64,000 nt of DNA. Origin: Woeseiaceae bacterium (GTDB lineage Bacteria; Pseudomonadota; Gammaproteobacteria; Steroidobacterales; Woeseiaceae). Below are positions 43,170 to 52,885 of the stretch, piece by piece. The first letter of the stretch is position 1, and each line of letters opens with the position of its first letter. The translations under genes and the position numbers were made by a program. A model generated the notes under the pieces. It saw only the letters and a program-made list of their open reading frames with translations. It was not told the origin of the DNA and did not search any database. Where the stretch lies: contig JASJCM010000001.1 of the NCBI GenBank assembly GCA_030065985.1, forward strand, positions 1-64,000. Reading direction: 5' to 3'.

Positions 43170-43717
43170 TGAACCAGTCCCGTGAATTCCGACGTCAACA
43201 ACGGGTGGTTGAGATCCCGATCCGAAAGATCCTGCGGCGGCAGTGGCCATGCGATCGAGAGCGCCGGGTCCGTGGGCCGAACGCCGCCCTCCGCCGAGGG
43301 CGTGTAGAGGGCCGTGTGTAAATACAAGAGCTCACTATCTTGCTCCAGCACCTGAAACCCGTGGGCGAATCCTTCGGGAATCACCATCATATGCGTGTTC
43401 TCAGCAGACAACTCCTCAGCATGCCAGCGGAGAAAGGTCGGGGACCCTGCTCTCAGATCGACGGCGACGTCCCAGACGCGTCCCTTGATGCAGCGGACCA
43501 ATTTCATCTCGGCGTGTGGCTGGCTCTGATAGTGCATGCCACGAACTGCCCCGACAGCCCGCGTCGAGGATTGATTGATCTGCACAATGTGTCGCTCACC
43601 AATGACCTCGCCAAGTTCGTCGGGGCAATACAGCCGCGTGAAATGGCCACGCTCATCAGCCTGCGGCTTCGACTCGACCAGCACCAGACCCTCGATCGGC
43701 AGTCTATGCGTCTTCAT
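43166..43717 (-). CDS. dTDP-4-dehydrorhamnose 3,5-epimerase-like protein
   Basis: 183 residues from the ATG at 43717 (ATGA with the rfbG stop). RmlC fold: GHFTRLYC, QINQSSTRAVGAVRGMHYQ with the catalytic His, and IPEGFAHGFQVLE. Since the cluster makes CDP- rather than dTDP-sugars, it probably epimerises C3 or C5 of CDP-4-keto-6-deoxyglucose before or after methylation. Confidence 0.88.
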   Translation of the reverse strand: MKTHRLPIEGLVLVESKPQADERGHFTRLYCPDELGEVIGERHIVQINQSSTRAVGAVRGMHYQSQPHAEMKLVRCIKGRVWDVAVDLRAGSPTFLRWHAEELSAENTHMMVIPEGFAHGFQVLEQDSELLYLHTALYTPSAEGGVRPTDPALSIAWPLPPQDLSDRDLNHPLLTSEFTGLVQ

Positions 43718-44793
43718 GCGTGTACCCAGGAGACGCCCGCCGAGTGCGCGTCGGACACATACGCCGCAAGTTGCTCGCCCGTGGTTGCCAGGCCCTGCTC
43801 CTGAAACGCCCGATACCAATCCGCTGTCGCCTGCAACGCCTGGTCCAGGCTCCATACAGGTCGCCAATCCAGTTTCTCATTGGCCTTTTGGCTGTCCAGA
43901 TACAGCAGTGTTGCTTCGTGAGGCTGAGGGCTAACAGTCTGTTGCCAGGCGATATCTGGCCAATGCGTTTGCAGCGCGTTCAGAATTTCTGCCACTGTCC
44001 GATTGTCCTCTGAGCGAGGGCCGAAATTCCAGGCCTCAGCAAAATCCGGTCCATTCTCGAGAAGTCGCTGACCCAGCAACAGGTAGCCGGCCAGGCACTC
44101 CAGCACGTGCTGCCAGGGCCGCGTCGCGTGCGGCGATCGAATCGTCAAGAGCTCAGATTCCGCAACGGCCCTGACCAGATCCGGAATCAGTCGATCTTCC
44201 GCCCAATCCCCTCCTCCGATCACGTTCCCGGCTCGCGCCGACGCCAGGAACGGACTGTTCTGATCACTGAAGAAAGCCTTCCGGTAACTGTCAATCAACA
44301 GTTCGCAGGCAGCTTTCGAAGCACTGTAAGGATCGTGGCCCCCGAGTGGGTCGCTCTCCCGATAGCCTTGTGCCCTCTCCTTGTTTTCATAGATCTTGTC
44401 GGTGGTTATGGCGACGATAGCCTGGACACTGTCGACACAACGGCCTGCCTCCAGCACATGCGCCGTACCCATCACATTGCTGGACCAGTTTTCGATGGGA
44501 TCGCGGTACGACCGTCTCACCAGTGGCTGCGCGGCGAGGTGAAAAACAACGTCGGGACGAATCTTCGCCATCGTCGAGTTGACCTTCTCCAGATCGCGGA
44601 TGTCCAGTCGATGATCATCGATGCGCAGACCCAACAAGTCCCAGTGATTGGGTTGGGTATCCGGATCGAGCGAGATACCGGACACATCCGCCCCTAACTC
44701 ATTGAGCCAGAGGGCCAGCCAACTTCCCTTGAATCCGGTATGACCTGTAATCAGAACTCGACGGCCACGATAGCAATCACCGAACTGGATCAT
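43714..44793 (-). CDS. rfbG: CDP-glucose 4,6-dehydratase
   Basis: 359 residues from the ATG at 44793 (ATGA overlap with rfbF). NAD-binding GHTGFKGSWLALWL is the RfbG-specific start; catalytic YSASK and ARAGNVIGGGDWAEDRLIPD follow, both diagnostic. It converts CDP-glucose to CDP-4-keto-6-deoxyglucose, the branch point for CDP-linked deoxy and branched sugars. Confidence 0.95.
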   Translation of the reverse strand: MIQFGDCYRGRRVLITGHTGFKGSWLALWLNELGADVSGISLDPDTQPNHWDLLGLRIDDHRLDIRDLEKVNSTMAKIRPDVVFHLAAQPLVRRSYRDPIENWSSNVMGTAHVLEAGRCVDSVQAIVAITTDKIYENKERAQGYRESDPLGGHDPYSASKAACELLIDSYRKAFFSDQNSPFLASARAGNVIGGGDWAEDRLIPDLVRAVAESELLTIRSPHATRPWQHVLECLAGYLLLGQRLLENGPDFAEAWNFGPRSEDNRTVAEILNALQTHWPDIAWQQTVSPQPHEATLLYLDSQKANEKLDWRPVWSLDQALQATADWYRAFQEQGLATTGEQLAAYVSDAHSAGVSWVHA

Positions 44794-45560
44794 TCCCAGA
44801 CTTTCCACGGCGGATCGCCATCTGCCCAGAGGTCTTCAAGCTGGTTCTTGTCCCGCAAGGTATCCATCGCCTGCCAGAATCCTCTGTGCTGATAGGCCTG
44901 CAGCGCACCTTCGTTCGCGAGTTGCATCAGTGGCGTCGACTCCCAGCTGTAGTCGTCCCCCTCAATAAGGTCCAGAACAGCCGGCTCGAGCACGAAAAAC
45001 CCGCCATTAATCCAGGCACCGTCGCCCGCCGGCTTCTCCTGGAAACTCGACACGGCAGAGCCATCCAGGTTGAGCGCTCCGTAACGTCCCGGTGGCTGAA
45101 TGGCTGTCACCGTCGCTTTCTTGCCATGTTTCTTGTGAAATCCAACAAGCGCGCCAATATCGATATCCGCGACGCCATCACCGTAAGTCAGACAAAACGA
45201 TTCCGAGTCGATGTACTCTGCAACCCGCTTGAGCCGACCCCCGGTGAGCGTTGTCTCACCGGTATCCACGAGCGTTACCTTCCATGGTTCAACATGTTTC
45301 TGGTGAACCATCATTTCATTGCTGTGCATGTCGAAGGTCACGTCAGACATGTGTAGGAAGTAGTTGGCGAAATACTCCTTGATGACGTAGCCCTTGTAGC
45401 CCAGGCAAATGACGAAATCATTGATGCCGAAATGAGAGTAGATCTTCATGACGTGCCAAAGAATTGGCTTACCGCCAATTTCGATCATGGGCTTCGGCTT
45501 GAGGTGAGACTCTTCAGAGATTCGCGTACCGAGACCACCGGCAAGAATGACAGCTTTCAT
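44790..45560 (-). CDS. rfbF: Glucose-1-phosphate cytidylyltransferase
   Basis: 256 residues with MKAVILAGGLGTRISEES and KPMIEIGGKPILWHVMKIY, the RfbF start, and YGDGVADID. It makes CDP-glucose from CTP and glucose 1-phosphate. First gene of a seven-gene operon in which the first four junctions are 4-bp overlaps. A 6-bp hairpin lies in its leader. Confidence 0.96.
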   Translation of the reverse strand: MKAVILAGGLGTRISEESHLKPKPMIEIGGKPILWHVMKIYSHFGINDFVICLGYKGYVIKEYFANYFLHMSDVTFDMHSNEMMVHQKHVEPWKVTLVDTGETTLTGGRLKRVAEYIDSESFCLTYGDGVADIDIGALVGFHKKHGKKATVTAIQPPGRYGALNLDGSAVSSFQEKPAGDGAWINGGFFVLEPAVLDLIEGDDYSWESTPLMQLANEGALQAYQHRGFWQAMDTLRDKNQLEDLWADGDPPWKVWE

Positions 45561-45595
45561 GGACTAAAACCTATCGTTACGTAATTCGCATACTA

Positions 45596-45610
45596 CGGTG
45601 AAAATCACCG
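45596..45610 (-). promoter_or_regulatory. Short hairpin in the rfbF leader
   Basis: CGGTGA-AAA-TCACCG is a perfect 6-bp inverted repeat 36-50 nt upstream of the rfbF ATG. A -10-like TACAAT on the minus strand (45635-45630) would place it in the transcript. No T-run follows, so it may be an operator or leader hairpin rather than a terminator. Confidence 0.3.
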
Positions 45611-45755
45611 GCAACTCGAGCTCGGCGAAATTGTACCAGCGATACGTCTTTGCAATATAAGGAAATTCTATCGTGCAGAGGGTAAGCAGGGTTGAGAGAT
45701 GAGTCACTGTTTACCGGTGCCACAGATCAGTCGCAGACACGTTCTGTAGCCGGCG

Positions 45756-46892
45756 TCAGGTCAGCCCCAGGTGGCTGCTAATCGCTTTCGCTATTCGCAC
45801 GGCTGCTTTGCCGTCGCCAAAAGGATTACTGACCTGCGACATCTCCTCGTAGATCTCGGGACGTGTCAAGAGACTGGATACCGCATCGAAGATCTTCTGA
45901 CGGTCCGTGCCTACCAGTTGCGCGCTGCCCGCATCAATCGCCTCTCGGCGCTCCGTCTTGTTTCTCATCACCAGCACGGGTTTGCCGAACGCGGGCGCTT
46001 CCTCCTGAATGCCGCCCGAGTCCGTCAGAATGATATGCGACCGCTCCAGGAGATAAATGAACTCCACATAATCGGTAGGCTCAATCAGATGCAGATTTGA
46101 AATGTCCGACAGACGTTCCGTAACCGGGCCCTTCACATTAGGATTCAGGTGTACCGGATAGACGATCTCAGCAGCCTCCTCAAACTCTGTTGCAATATCG
46201 CTCAATGCGTCACAGATTGATTGAAAACCCGAACCATAACTCTCCCTGCGGTGACCGGTTACGAGTATCAGCTTCTTCTCGTCATCAAGATACGAGAATG
46301 TCTGCTCGACCCGGGCGCGAAGGCGTGCCTGATCATGAATCTTCTGTCGCATGTACAGCAGCGCATCGACGACAGTGTTGCCAGTAACATGAATGCTCTC
46401 TTCCGCTGCGTTTTCAAGCAACAGGTTGCCGCGCGCACTCTCCGTCGGCGCGAAGTGCAGGTCGGCAATGCCCCCGACCAGCTTTCGGTTCAGCTCCTCC
46501 GGCCAGGGAGACATCAGATCGAAGGTCCGCAGTCCAGCCTCGACATGCGCAACGGAAACCTTGTGGTAGAACGCCGACAGCGCGGCGGCGAAAGCGGTCG
46601 TCGTATCTCCGTGGACTGCAATCATGTCGGGCTCAAAATCTGCGAAGACTCGCTCCATTGCCTCGAGAATTCGAACCGTGATCGTACTGAGCGTCTGGTT
46701 CGGCCGCATGACGTCAAGATCGTAGTCAAACTCAATCTCGAACAGCTCAAGCACGGGAATAAGCAACTCCTTGTGCTGACTGCTAATGCAAACTCGGGTC
46801 TCCAACAATGGGGAACTCTTGAGAGCCTGCACCACTGGCGCCATTTTGATCGCCTCGGGGCGAGTCCCGAAAACCACAAGAACGCGCTTCAT
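45756..46892 (-). CDS. wecB: UDP-N-acetylglucosamine 2-epimerase (non-hydrolysing)
   Basis: 378 residues with FGTRPEAIKMAPV, VHGDTTTAFAAALSAFY, HVEAGLRTFD, VTGHRRES and LTDSGGIQEEAPAFG, the complete set of UDP-binding and catalytic motifs. It makes UDP-ManNAc. No wecC or other ManNAc-using gene is adjacent. Separated from rfbF by 195 bp. Confidence 0.95.
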   Translation of the reverse strand: MKRVLVVFGTRPEAIKMAPVVQALKSSPLLETRVCISSQHKELLIPVLELFEIEFDYDLDVMRPNQTLSTITVRILEAMERVFADFEPDMIAVHGDTTTAFAAALSAFYHKVSVAHVEAGLRTFDLMSPWPEELNRKLVGGIADLHFAPTESARGNLLLENAAEESIHVTGNTVVDALLYMRQKIHDQARLRARVEQTFSYLDDEKKLILVTGHRRESYGSGFQSICDALSDIATEFEEAAEIVYPVHLNPNVKGPVTERLSDISNLHLIEPTDYVEFIYLLERSHIILTDSGGIQEEAPAFGKPVLVMRNKTERREAIDAGSAQLVGTDRQKIFDAVSSLLTRPEIYEEMSQVSNPFGDGKAAVRIAKAISSHLGLT

Positions 46893-47213
46893 GAAAGACC
46901 CACTTCGCCATCGCGATCGACGTGCGGTGCACCCGTCCCCTCCCGCTCGGATTTCCTTGCAGTCTGAAACTCCTGAAACAGGGGATTACTCGGGCGTCTG
47001 GGGTGTGAGCTCTGTCCTGTCGCTGATTGGATGATTGCCCTGAGCCTCAGTAGGATTATTGTTGCCGGTCCGCGCAAGCGTTTACAATCAATGGCCTACG
47101 CAACCCAGCAAGAGGATAACCTTTTTGGCAAGAAAAGATCAGCCCGTGACCAGGACTTTCTTGCACCTGAAGTTATTGCTGGTTGACTGCCACTGCATCA
47201 GGCCTGTCGCCGC
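46893..47213. other. Divergent intergenic region between wecB and a GT2 gene
   Basis: About 320 bp with no clear gene. A -10-like TACAAT lies at 47083-47088, with TTGTTG 18 bp upstream (47059-47064). Directly after it an ATG at 47091 opens a 31-codon frame to 47186 (MAYATQQEDNLFGKK...) without a ribosome-binding site; it may be chance. Nothing else is recognised. Confidence 0.4.
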
Positions 47214-48131
47214 ATGGTCGAATCGATTGCCGAGAGCGTGAATCCCCTGTCTGAACGAAATACCCCCGGTTCGGAGCAAGAAGAACGCCTGCCGAAGGTC
47301 ACCATCGGCTTGCCTGTCTATAACGGCGAGTTATTCCTTCACGAAGCGCTGAGCTCGTTGCGCGAGCAGACCTTCCAGGACTTCGAGTTGATTATTTCGG
47401 ACAATGCCTCGACGGACTCCACGGCAGACATCATCGCCAGGCACGCGGCTGCGGATTCCAGAATCAGGGCTGTTCGCCAAGCGGAGAACATCGGCGCCCA
47501 CGATAATTTCCTCTTTGTATTGTCCGAAGCGAGAGCCGAACTCTTTATGTGGGCATCCCATGACGACATCTGGGAAGAAAACTGGCTGGAAGTACTATGC
47601 GATTGCATTACGCCGGAGGACATAGGGGTTCGCGGAAGGATAGATCTTACCCGTGACGGTCAAGTGATCGCTGAGAAAAAACCACCGGATTTTCGCCGCT
47701 TCGATTTCGCGCGCTGCTTCCTACACAACGAAAACGACTACCGCAGTCATTACGCCTATAGCCTGTTCAATCGAGAAAAACTGCTTGGCGCTGATCTCGA
47801 GTCGTTCAAGTTCGAGTATTATCCCGACGCACTACTGATCTACTGCCTGCTCGAACAGGGGTCTCTGAGAACCGTTGACCAAACCAGCCTGCGTTACAGA
47901 CTGCATGACGAAAACCTGGGCCTGCAGTACTCAGGAAAATGGAAGGGCTGGAAGAAGATCCTCTATCGAATCCACCCGCTGCGCTATTACCTCGCCTATG
48001 TCAGGTACTCACGCAGGCCACTGACGAAACTGAGTATTGCCTTGCTGATACCCGTCAAACATCTCTACGCACAATTCAGTTTCTGGGTGAGAGGTGGCAA
48101 GGAGCTGATCACCGGAAAGCGCGCAGTCTAG
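47214..48131 (+). CDS. Family 2 glycosyltransferase
   Basis: 305 residues. After a 25-residue N-terminal extension comes the GT-A start VTIGLPVYNGELFLHEALSS, then DNASTDSTADI and the metal-binding WASHDDIWEENW. It would transfer a sugar in surface-polysaccharide assembly. It is the only plus-strand gene in this region and meets the GT4 gene end to end (4-bp overlap). Confidence 0.87.
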   Translation: MVESIAESVNPLSERNTPGSEQEERLPKVTIGLPVYNGELFLHEALSSLREQTFQDFELIISDNASTDSTADIIARHAAADSRIRAVRQAENIGAHDNFLFVLSEARAELFMWASHDDIWEENWLEVLCDCITPEDIGVRGRIDLTRDGQVIAEKKPPDFRRFDFARCFLHNENDYRSHYAYSLFNREKLLGADLESFKFEYYPDALLIYCLLEQGSLRTVDQTSLRYRLHDENLGLQYSGKWKGWKKILYRIHPLRYYLAYVRYSRRPLTKLSIALLIPVKHLYAQFSFWVRGGKELITGKRAV

Positions 48132-49243
48132 CTTTTCGCGCCTTCCCTCGACGTACGTTCAGCCTCGAGGTTCACGAGCAGGGTCTCGGCGATAGTTTGC
48201 CACTCCATGTTCCCGGGCATGCTTGCGATGCGACGTTCCGCGATCTGTGCATGCAGGCAGCGGCTGATGTCCGCCACATCGCCAGGGTTCGCCAGAAGAT
48301 CATCCAGCTCGAGGGCCTGTTCAGGGAAGTTATTCACGAGATTCGACGTGCGCGTCGCAAACACTGGCCGTCCAACGGCAATGTACTCGGCGATCTTGCA
48401 GGATGCGCCGCTGTCCATGAACTCTGACTGCCGATAGGGCAGAGCAAGTATGTCGCAGCAAGACAGTGCAGCCGGCATTTGTTCGAAATCCAGGTTACCG
48501 AGATGACGCACCCAAGGTTGATCAATCTTTATATCGGGATTCGCCCTGCCACCGATTACCAGGATGACGTTGACGCCATCATCAACCAGACGACCAACAG
48601 CTGCAACCAGATCGCCAACTCCTCGATCCGGCTCCATGCTGCCGAAGTAGCCAACCAGTATCTTATCTTGAGGAAGTTCGAACTGTTCACGCGAGTCGCT
48701 CATGGACGATGGTCGAAAGCGAGTTGTATCAACCCCGTTGGGAACCAGGCATGTAGCTCTGGCCAAGCCCCGGTATTTTTCACGAACCGAGGCACTCGCG
48801 AAGCATACGATATCGGCGCGGCGCAACAGGAACGTCTGCGGATCGAAGCCCGGCAGTTTTCGATAACTCGCAAACAGGTCGTAGCGATCGTACATGTCGA
48901 ACACAAACCTGGCGCCTCGCAGGCGCGCGACCAGGTATCCCAGCAGCCCTATGTAGCAGTCTCCGCTTGCAACAACCACGTCCGGACGTCTCGATCGCCG
49001 CCAGAACCGACAGGCAGAAACCAGTCGAACAATGAATCTCCAGCGCAGTAACGGCGTAGTCTCGACGTGCAGCGAGCCATCCTGGGTCACGCCTGCCTCT
49101 CGACTGTGATAGTCGATCAACCATAGATCAACCTCATGTCCCGCTCTCGCCCACCAGTACGGGAGCTGGTAGATCCTGCCGAAACGTTCGCTGTACGCGT
49201 CGCGGTTCGTGTAGTAGCGCTTGCCGATAAACCGGATTCGCAT
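48128..49243 (-). CDS. Family 4 glycosyltransferase
   Basis: 371 residues from the ATG at 49243; a GTG one codon earlier directly follows the upstream stop. The C-terminal GT-B half has LVGYFGSMEPDRGVGDLV and SGASCKIAEYIAVGRPVFAT, the nucleotide-sugar binding E-x7-E-like region. It probably adds a residue of the O-unit. Adjacent to a second GT4 gene. Confidence 0.87.
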   Translation of the reverse strand: MRIRFIGKRYYTNRDAYSERFGRIYQLPYWWARAGHEVDLWLIDYHSREAGVTQDGSLHVETTPLLRWRFIVRLVSACRFWRRSRRPDVVVASGDCYIGLLGYLVARLRGARFVFDMYDRYDLFASYRKLPGFDPQTFLLRRADIVCFASASVREKYRGLARATCLVPNGVDTTRFRPSSMSDSREQFELPQDKILVGYFGSMEPDRGVGDLVAAVGRLVDDGVNVILVIGGRANPDIKIDQPWVRHLGNLDFEQMPAALSCCDILALPYRQSEFMDSGASCKIAEYIAVGRPVFATRTSNLVNNFPEQALELDDLLANPGDVADISRCLHAQIAERRIASMPGNMEWQTIAETLLVNLEAERTSREGAKS

Positions 49244-49246
49244 CAC

Positions 49247-50470
49247 TCAGTCGTCCAGCAGTCGCTCGTTGATGATCTCTGCGTAGCTCGCGCCCACGGC
49301 CTTCCAGTTGAAGTTTGCGAGCGCGTGGCGCCGGCCCTCCTCCGCCAGCTGCTGACGCAGGGAATCGTCGGTGAGCAGTCGGCCAATCGTATCGGCCAGA
49401 TCCGCGGCATCCGCGGGCTTGGCCATGAGACCGGTCCGGCCATCAATCACGGTATCGCGCACTGCAGGAAGATCCGAAGCCACAACGGCACATCCGCAAC
49501 CCATTGCCTCAACTGCAACCAGCCCGAGGCCCTCCTGGTCTCCGGAGGCAGCGACGACGGACGGCATAACCGAGATCGACGCCGAGCGCAGGTATCCAGG
49601 GACATCGACATTGAGGACAGCGCCGACGAAATCAATTCGGTCGCTTACTCCTTGCTCGTTAGCCCGGCCCGCAAGCGAATTGCGCAACGGCCCATCACCG
49701 ACAATCTTCAGTGTCAGGCCCGGATGTTGCGGGGCCAGTATCGCCACCGCATCGATCAGATACTCGACACCCTTTTTCTCGACCAGCCGTCCAACGAACA
49801 CGAGGCCTTCTCGCGGTGAATCGCTATCACCCGGCGTAAACGTGGTGTCCAGATCGACGCCCATCGACTGCACATCGATGCGGCTGGGCGCGATCTCCTT
49901 TTCTTCGCAGTATTGCCGCATGGCTTCGCTGACCACGGTCACTGCATCGACGCGTGAAAGAATGCGGCGCTTGATTTCCTCGAGAAACCTGCCGCGCAAC
50001 GCATACAAGTCGCCGCCGTGGGAAGTCAGGAGGACCGGTGGCAGCGTAAATCGCAAGAAGCGCAAGAGCGCTATCGAAAACCCCTGCGGAATAATCCAGT
50101 GGGCGTGGATCGCGTCAAACGCCTGCTCCCTGTGCAGGCGCCTTAAAGTGCGCATCTGCGCGACAATGAACAATGGCAACAACAGCAAGCGCAGCGGATT
50201 GCTGCGCACCCGCGACAGCATGCCGCCGTCGTAAGCCAGGGTTTCCAGCGTTTCAAAGCAATAGCGGAAACGGCACACCTCGAGCTTGCGGTCGCCGTTT
50301 TTCAATGTCTCTTGCCTGGCTGCGCCTCGGCAATGCGGCACAAGGACTGAAACGTCGAAATGCTCAGCCAGTTCGTAAGACAGGCTTTCAACAAACCGCG
50401 GCTCCGTGTCGCCGTCCCAGCGCGGAAACGTGGAGGCGAGTACGAGTAGCCGGGGACGCGACGATTGCAT
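49247..50470 (-). CDS. Family 4 glycosyltransferase
   Basis: 407 residues. LVLASTFPRWDGDTEPRFV begins the GT-B fold; VFVGRLVEKKGVEYLIDAV and EGLGLVAVEAMGCGCAVVA are the GT4 donor-site motifs. No signal or membrane helix. The ATG lies immediately after the stop of the 138-aa gene. Confidence 0.9.
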   Translation of the reverse strand: MQSSRPRLLVLASTFPRWDGDTEPRFVESLSYELAEHFDVSVLVPHCRGAARQETLKNGDRKLEVCRFRYCFETLETLAYDGGMLSRVRSNPLRLLLLPLFIVAQMRTLRRLHREQAFDAIHAHWIIPQGFSIALLRFLRFTLPPVLLTSHGGDLYALRGRFLEEIKRRILSRVDAVTVVSEAMRQYCEEKEIAPSRIDVQSMGVDLDTTFTPGDSDSPREGLVFVGRLVEKKGVEYLIDAVAILAPQHPGLTLKIVGDGPLRNSLAGRANEQGVSDRIDFVGAVLNVDVPGYLRSASISVMPSVVAASGDQEGLGLVAVEAMGCGCAVVASDLPAVRDTVIDGRTGLMAKPADAADLADTIGRLLTDDSLRQQLAEEGRRHALANFNWKAVGASYAEIINERLLDD

Positions 50471-50887
50471 TCAGCTCTGACCGTCGTGCAGTTTCAGGCT
50501 GCCATCCTCAGCGAGCAGGAATCGGGTGGGTCCGAGCGGCTTTTCACCGCCTACCGCTGGCATCACGACGTCACCACCGCCCCATGTCCCGGTGTACGCA
50601 GCGACGCGACTGGAGAAGCTGCGATCGCGCACCAGGATCAGCGGCCGCCCTCCACTCCACAGCTTGGTGCCATGCACGTGCTGGTAAAAGTTGTAGCCCA
50701 TTGCAATGCCGCGCAGGAAACGCACAATGAAACTGCCGCTGTCGTCGAGAAATTTGGATGGGTTCTTTTGATCGGCGCACGCGTACCAGGTGGTCTCGTG
50801 CTGGCTTTCCTTGCCTCCGGGCAATATGCGAGGCGGCGCAAGCCGGAACTGCTCCTCGCTCCCGACAACATGGATGACATGGCGCAT
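50471..50887 (-). CDS. Unknown 138-aa protein between glycosyltransferase genes
   Basis: The ATG at 50887 follows the upstream stop by 1 nt and the stop abuts the next ATG, so the gene is packed in the operon. The N-terminus RHVIHVVGSEEQFRLAPP faintly recalls the start of UDP-GlcNAc 2-epimerases (HVVGTRPxFxKxAP), and RPLILVRDRSFSSRVAAY recalls their GDT segment, but the catalytic residues are missing. A remnant or shortened binding domain is possible. Otherwise unrecognised. Confidence 0.6.
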   Translation of the reverse strand: MRHVIHVVGSEEQFRLAPPRILPGGKESQHETTWYACADQKNPSKFLDDSGSFIVRFLRGIAMGYNFYQHVHGTKLWSGGRPLILVRDRSFSSRVAAYTGTWGGGDVVMPAVGGEKPLGPTRFLLAEDGSLKLHDGQS

Positions 50888-50888
50888 A

Positions 50889-51740
50889 TCAGGACTTGCT
50901 GTACGTTAGCGCCGTGATCTGTTCAGAAATCAGGCCGATCAGAAACACGATGACAGCGGCACTGAACAGCAACATGCTCATATTCGTGAAACGACCGAGC
51001 GTCGCATACGTATACGCGTACCAACCTGCGCCGGTCGCAAAGAACAGCATGCTGATGGGCAGGAAAATCTTGAGCGGTGAGTACAGCGTGGCGATCTTGA
51101 AGATGATCACCATGAACCGAACCCCGTCCCGAATCGGCCGGATATGGCTTTTGCCAATGCGTTTCGCCACCGGGATCGGCTCGAAACAGATTGGGTAGCC
51201 GGCGCGCATGAACGCCATCGTGATCGTAGTCGGATACGAAAAGCCGTTCGGCAACAGGTACAGGAACTTCTTGAACAACTTGGCGCGCACGACGCGAAAA
51301 CCGGAGGTCAGGTCGGGAATGCGCCTGTTCGTCAGCCAGGAAGCGACGACATTGTAAATACCGTTGGCAGCAAGACGCCCTACGTTGGCGTGCATGTCAG
51401 AGCTGCGCGCACCGATAGCCATGTCGAAGCCCTCGTCGAGCTTTTTCAGCAAGTGCCCGAATTCCTGCGCACTGTGCTGCCCGTCACCATCCATAAACGC
51501 GATGATGCCGCCGCTCGCCGCGCGCGCACCAGCTTTCACAGCCGCGCCATTGCCGAGGCTCTCCGGGTGTTGGATGACCTTCGCACCGGCATCGCGTGCC
51601 GCGTCAGCTGTGTTGTCCGTCGAGCCGTCGTCAACGACGATGATCTCGGCCTCGGGATACTCTTTGACCGCGGCCGCAACAACGTCACCGATAGCGCCGC
51701 CTTCGTTCTTGGCGGGAATGACAATGGACAATGAGCTCAT
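50889..51740 (-). CDS. Family 2 glycosyltransferase, polyprenyl-phosphate type (DPM1/ArnC-like)
   Basis: 283 residues. LSIVIPAKNEGGAIGDVV, VVDDGSTDNTAD and MDGDGQHSAQE are the GT-A motifs of dolichol/undecaprenyl-phosphate sugar synthases. Two C-terminal membrane helices (about 220-240 and 253-273) anchor it. It should load a sugar on undecaprenyl phosphate. Its ATG is 8 nt after the oadB stop. Confidence 0.88.
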   Translation of the reverse strand: MSSLSIVIPAKNEGGAIGDVVAAAVKEYPEAEIIVVDDGSTDNTADAARDAGAKVIQHPESLGNGAAVKAGARAASGGIIAFMDGDGQHSAQEFGHLLKKLDEGFDMAIGARSSDMHANVGRLAANGIYNVVASWLTNRRIPDLTSGFRVVRAKLFKKFLYLLPNGFSYPTTITMAFMRAGYPICFEPIPVAKRIGKSHIRPIRDGVRFMVIIFKIATLYSPLKIFLPISMLFFATGAGWYAYTYATLGRFTNMSMLLFSAAVIVFLIGLISEQITALTYSKS

Positions 51741-51748
51741 CTGGCTTC

Positions 51749-52879
51749 CTAGGACGTAAACATGATCATGATACCCGCCGCGACCGCTGAGCCTATGACG
51801 CCTGCCACATTTGGACCCATTGCGTGCATCAGCAGAATATTGTGCGGGTTGGACTCGAGCCCGACCTTATTGGCAACCCGCGCTGCCATCGGCACTGCCG
51901 AAACGCCCGCGGCGCCGATTAGCGGGTTGATCGGCTGACGCGACATGCGATTCATGATCTTGCCCATGATGACGCCGCTCGCCGTGCCAATCGCGAAAGC
52001 GACCATGCCGAGCACGATTATGCCGAGCGTTTCAGGGACCAGGAATTCTTCGGCGCGCAGTCTCGAACCGACCGCGAGCCCGAGGAAAATCGTGACGATG
52101 TTGATCAGCGCATTCTGCGTCGTGTCTGACAAGCGCTCGACCACGCCACACTCACGCATCAGATTGCCGAATGCCAACATACCGAGCAGTGGCGCTGCGG
52201 TCGGCAGCAGCAGGCCAACCAGCAACAACAGGAGCAACGGGAACAGCACGCGCTCCACTTTTGACACGTCACGCAGCTGCACCATCGTGATCTCGCGTTC
52301 ATGCTGCGAGGTCAGCGCGCGCATGATTGGCGGCTGAATGATTGGTACGAGCGCCATGTAGGAGTATGCGGCCACCGCAATAGCGCCCAGCAGGTTGGGC
52401 GCAAGCTGGCCGGCGACGTAAATCGCGGTCGGTCCGTCCGCACCACCGATAATGCCGATGGCGGCGGCCTCCCTGAGCGAAAAGTCCATTAAGCCGAGTT
52501 CAGTCATGCCGAGCGCGCCAAGAAGCGTCGCGAATATCCCGAATTGCGCAGCCGCGCCGAGAAACAGCGTTCGAGGGTTGGCGAGTAACGGACCGAAATC
52601 GGTCATCGCGCCAACACCCATGAAAATAATCAGCGGAAACGCGCCAGACTTGATGCCAATTTCATAGGTCAGGTAGAGCAGCCCGCCCGGTTCGGCAATG
52701 CCGGCGGCCGGAATGTTGGCGAGCAGACCGCCAAAACCGATGGTCACGAGCAACAGCGGTTCGAACTTCTTGGCAATACCGAGATAAAGCAGGGCAAGGC
52801 AGACCGCCAGCATCCCAAGCTGCCCACCCGTAATCTGGTAGAGGCCCGAGCCGGTCCAGATTTGCTCGACGAGATCCAT
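51749..52879 (-). CDS. oadB: Oxaloacetate decarboxylase beta subunit (Na+ pump)
   Basis: 376 residues, strongly hydrophobic, with the family's [26 protein letters not shown] and the C-terminal [21 protein letters not shown] segments. It is the membrane decarboxylase that couples CO2 release from carboxybiotin to Na+ export. It follows oadA by 6 nt. Confidence 0.95.
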   Translation of the reverse strand: MDLVEQIWTGSGLYQITGGQLGMLAVCLALLYLGIAKKFEPLLLVTIGFGGLLANIPAAGIAEPGGLLYLTYEIGIKSGAFPLIIFMGVGAMTDFGPLLANPRTLFLGAAAQFGIFATLLGALGMTELGLMDFSLREAAAIGIIGGADGPTAIYVAGQLAPNLLGAIAVAAYSYMALVPIIQPPIMRALTSQHEREITMVQLRDVSKVERVLFPLLLLLLVGLLLPTAAPLLGMLAFGNLMRECGVVERLSDTTQNALINIVTIFLGLAVGSRLRAEEFLVPETLGIIVLGMVAFAIGTASGVIMGKIMNRMSRQPINPLIGAAGVSAVPMAARVANKVGLESNPHNILLMHAMGPNVAGVIGSAVAAGIMIMFTS

Positions 52880-52885
52880 GCGCTG

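Noticed and set aside
47091-47186. 31-codon ORF upstream of the GT2 gene
   Set aside because: No ribosome-binding site, and it begins 2 nt after the only -10-like element; mentioned in the intergenic entry but not called a gene.
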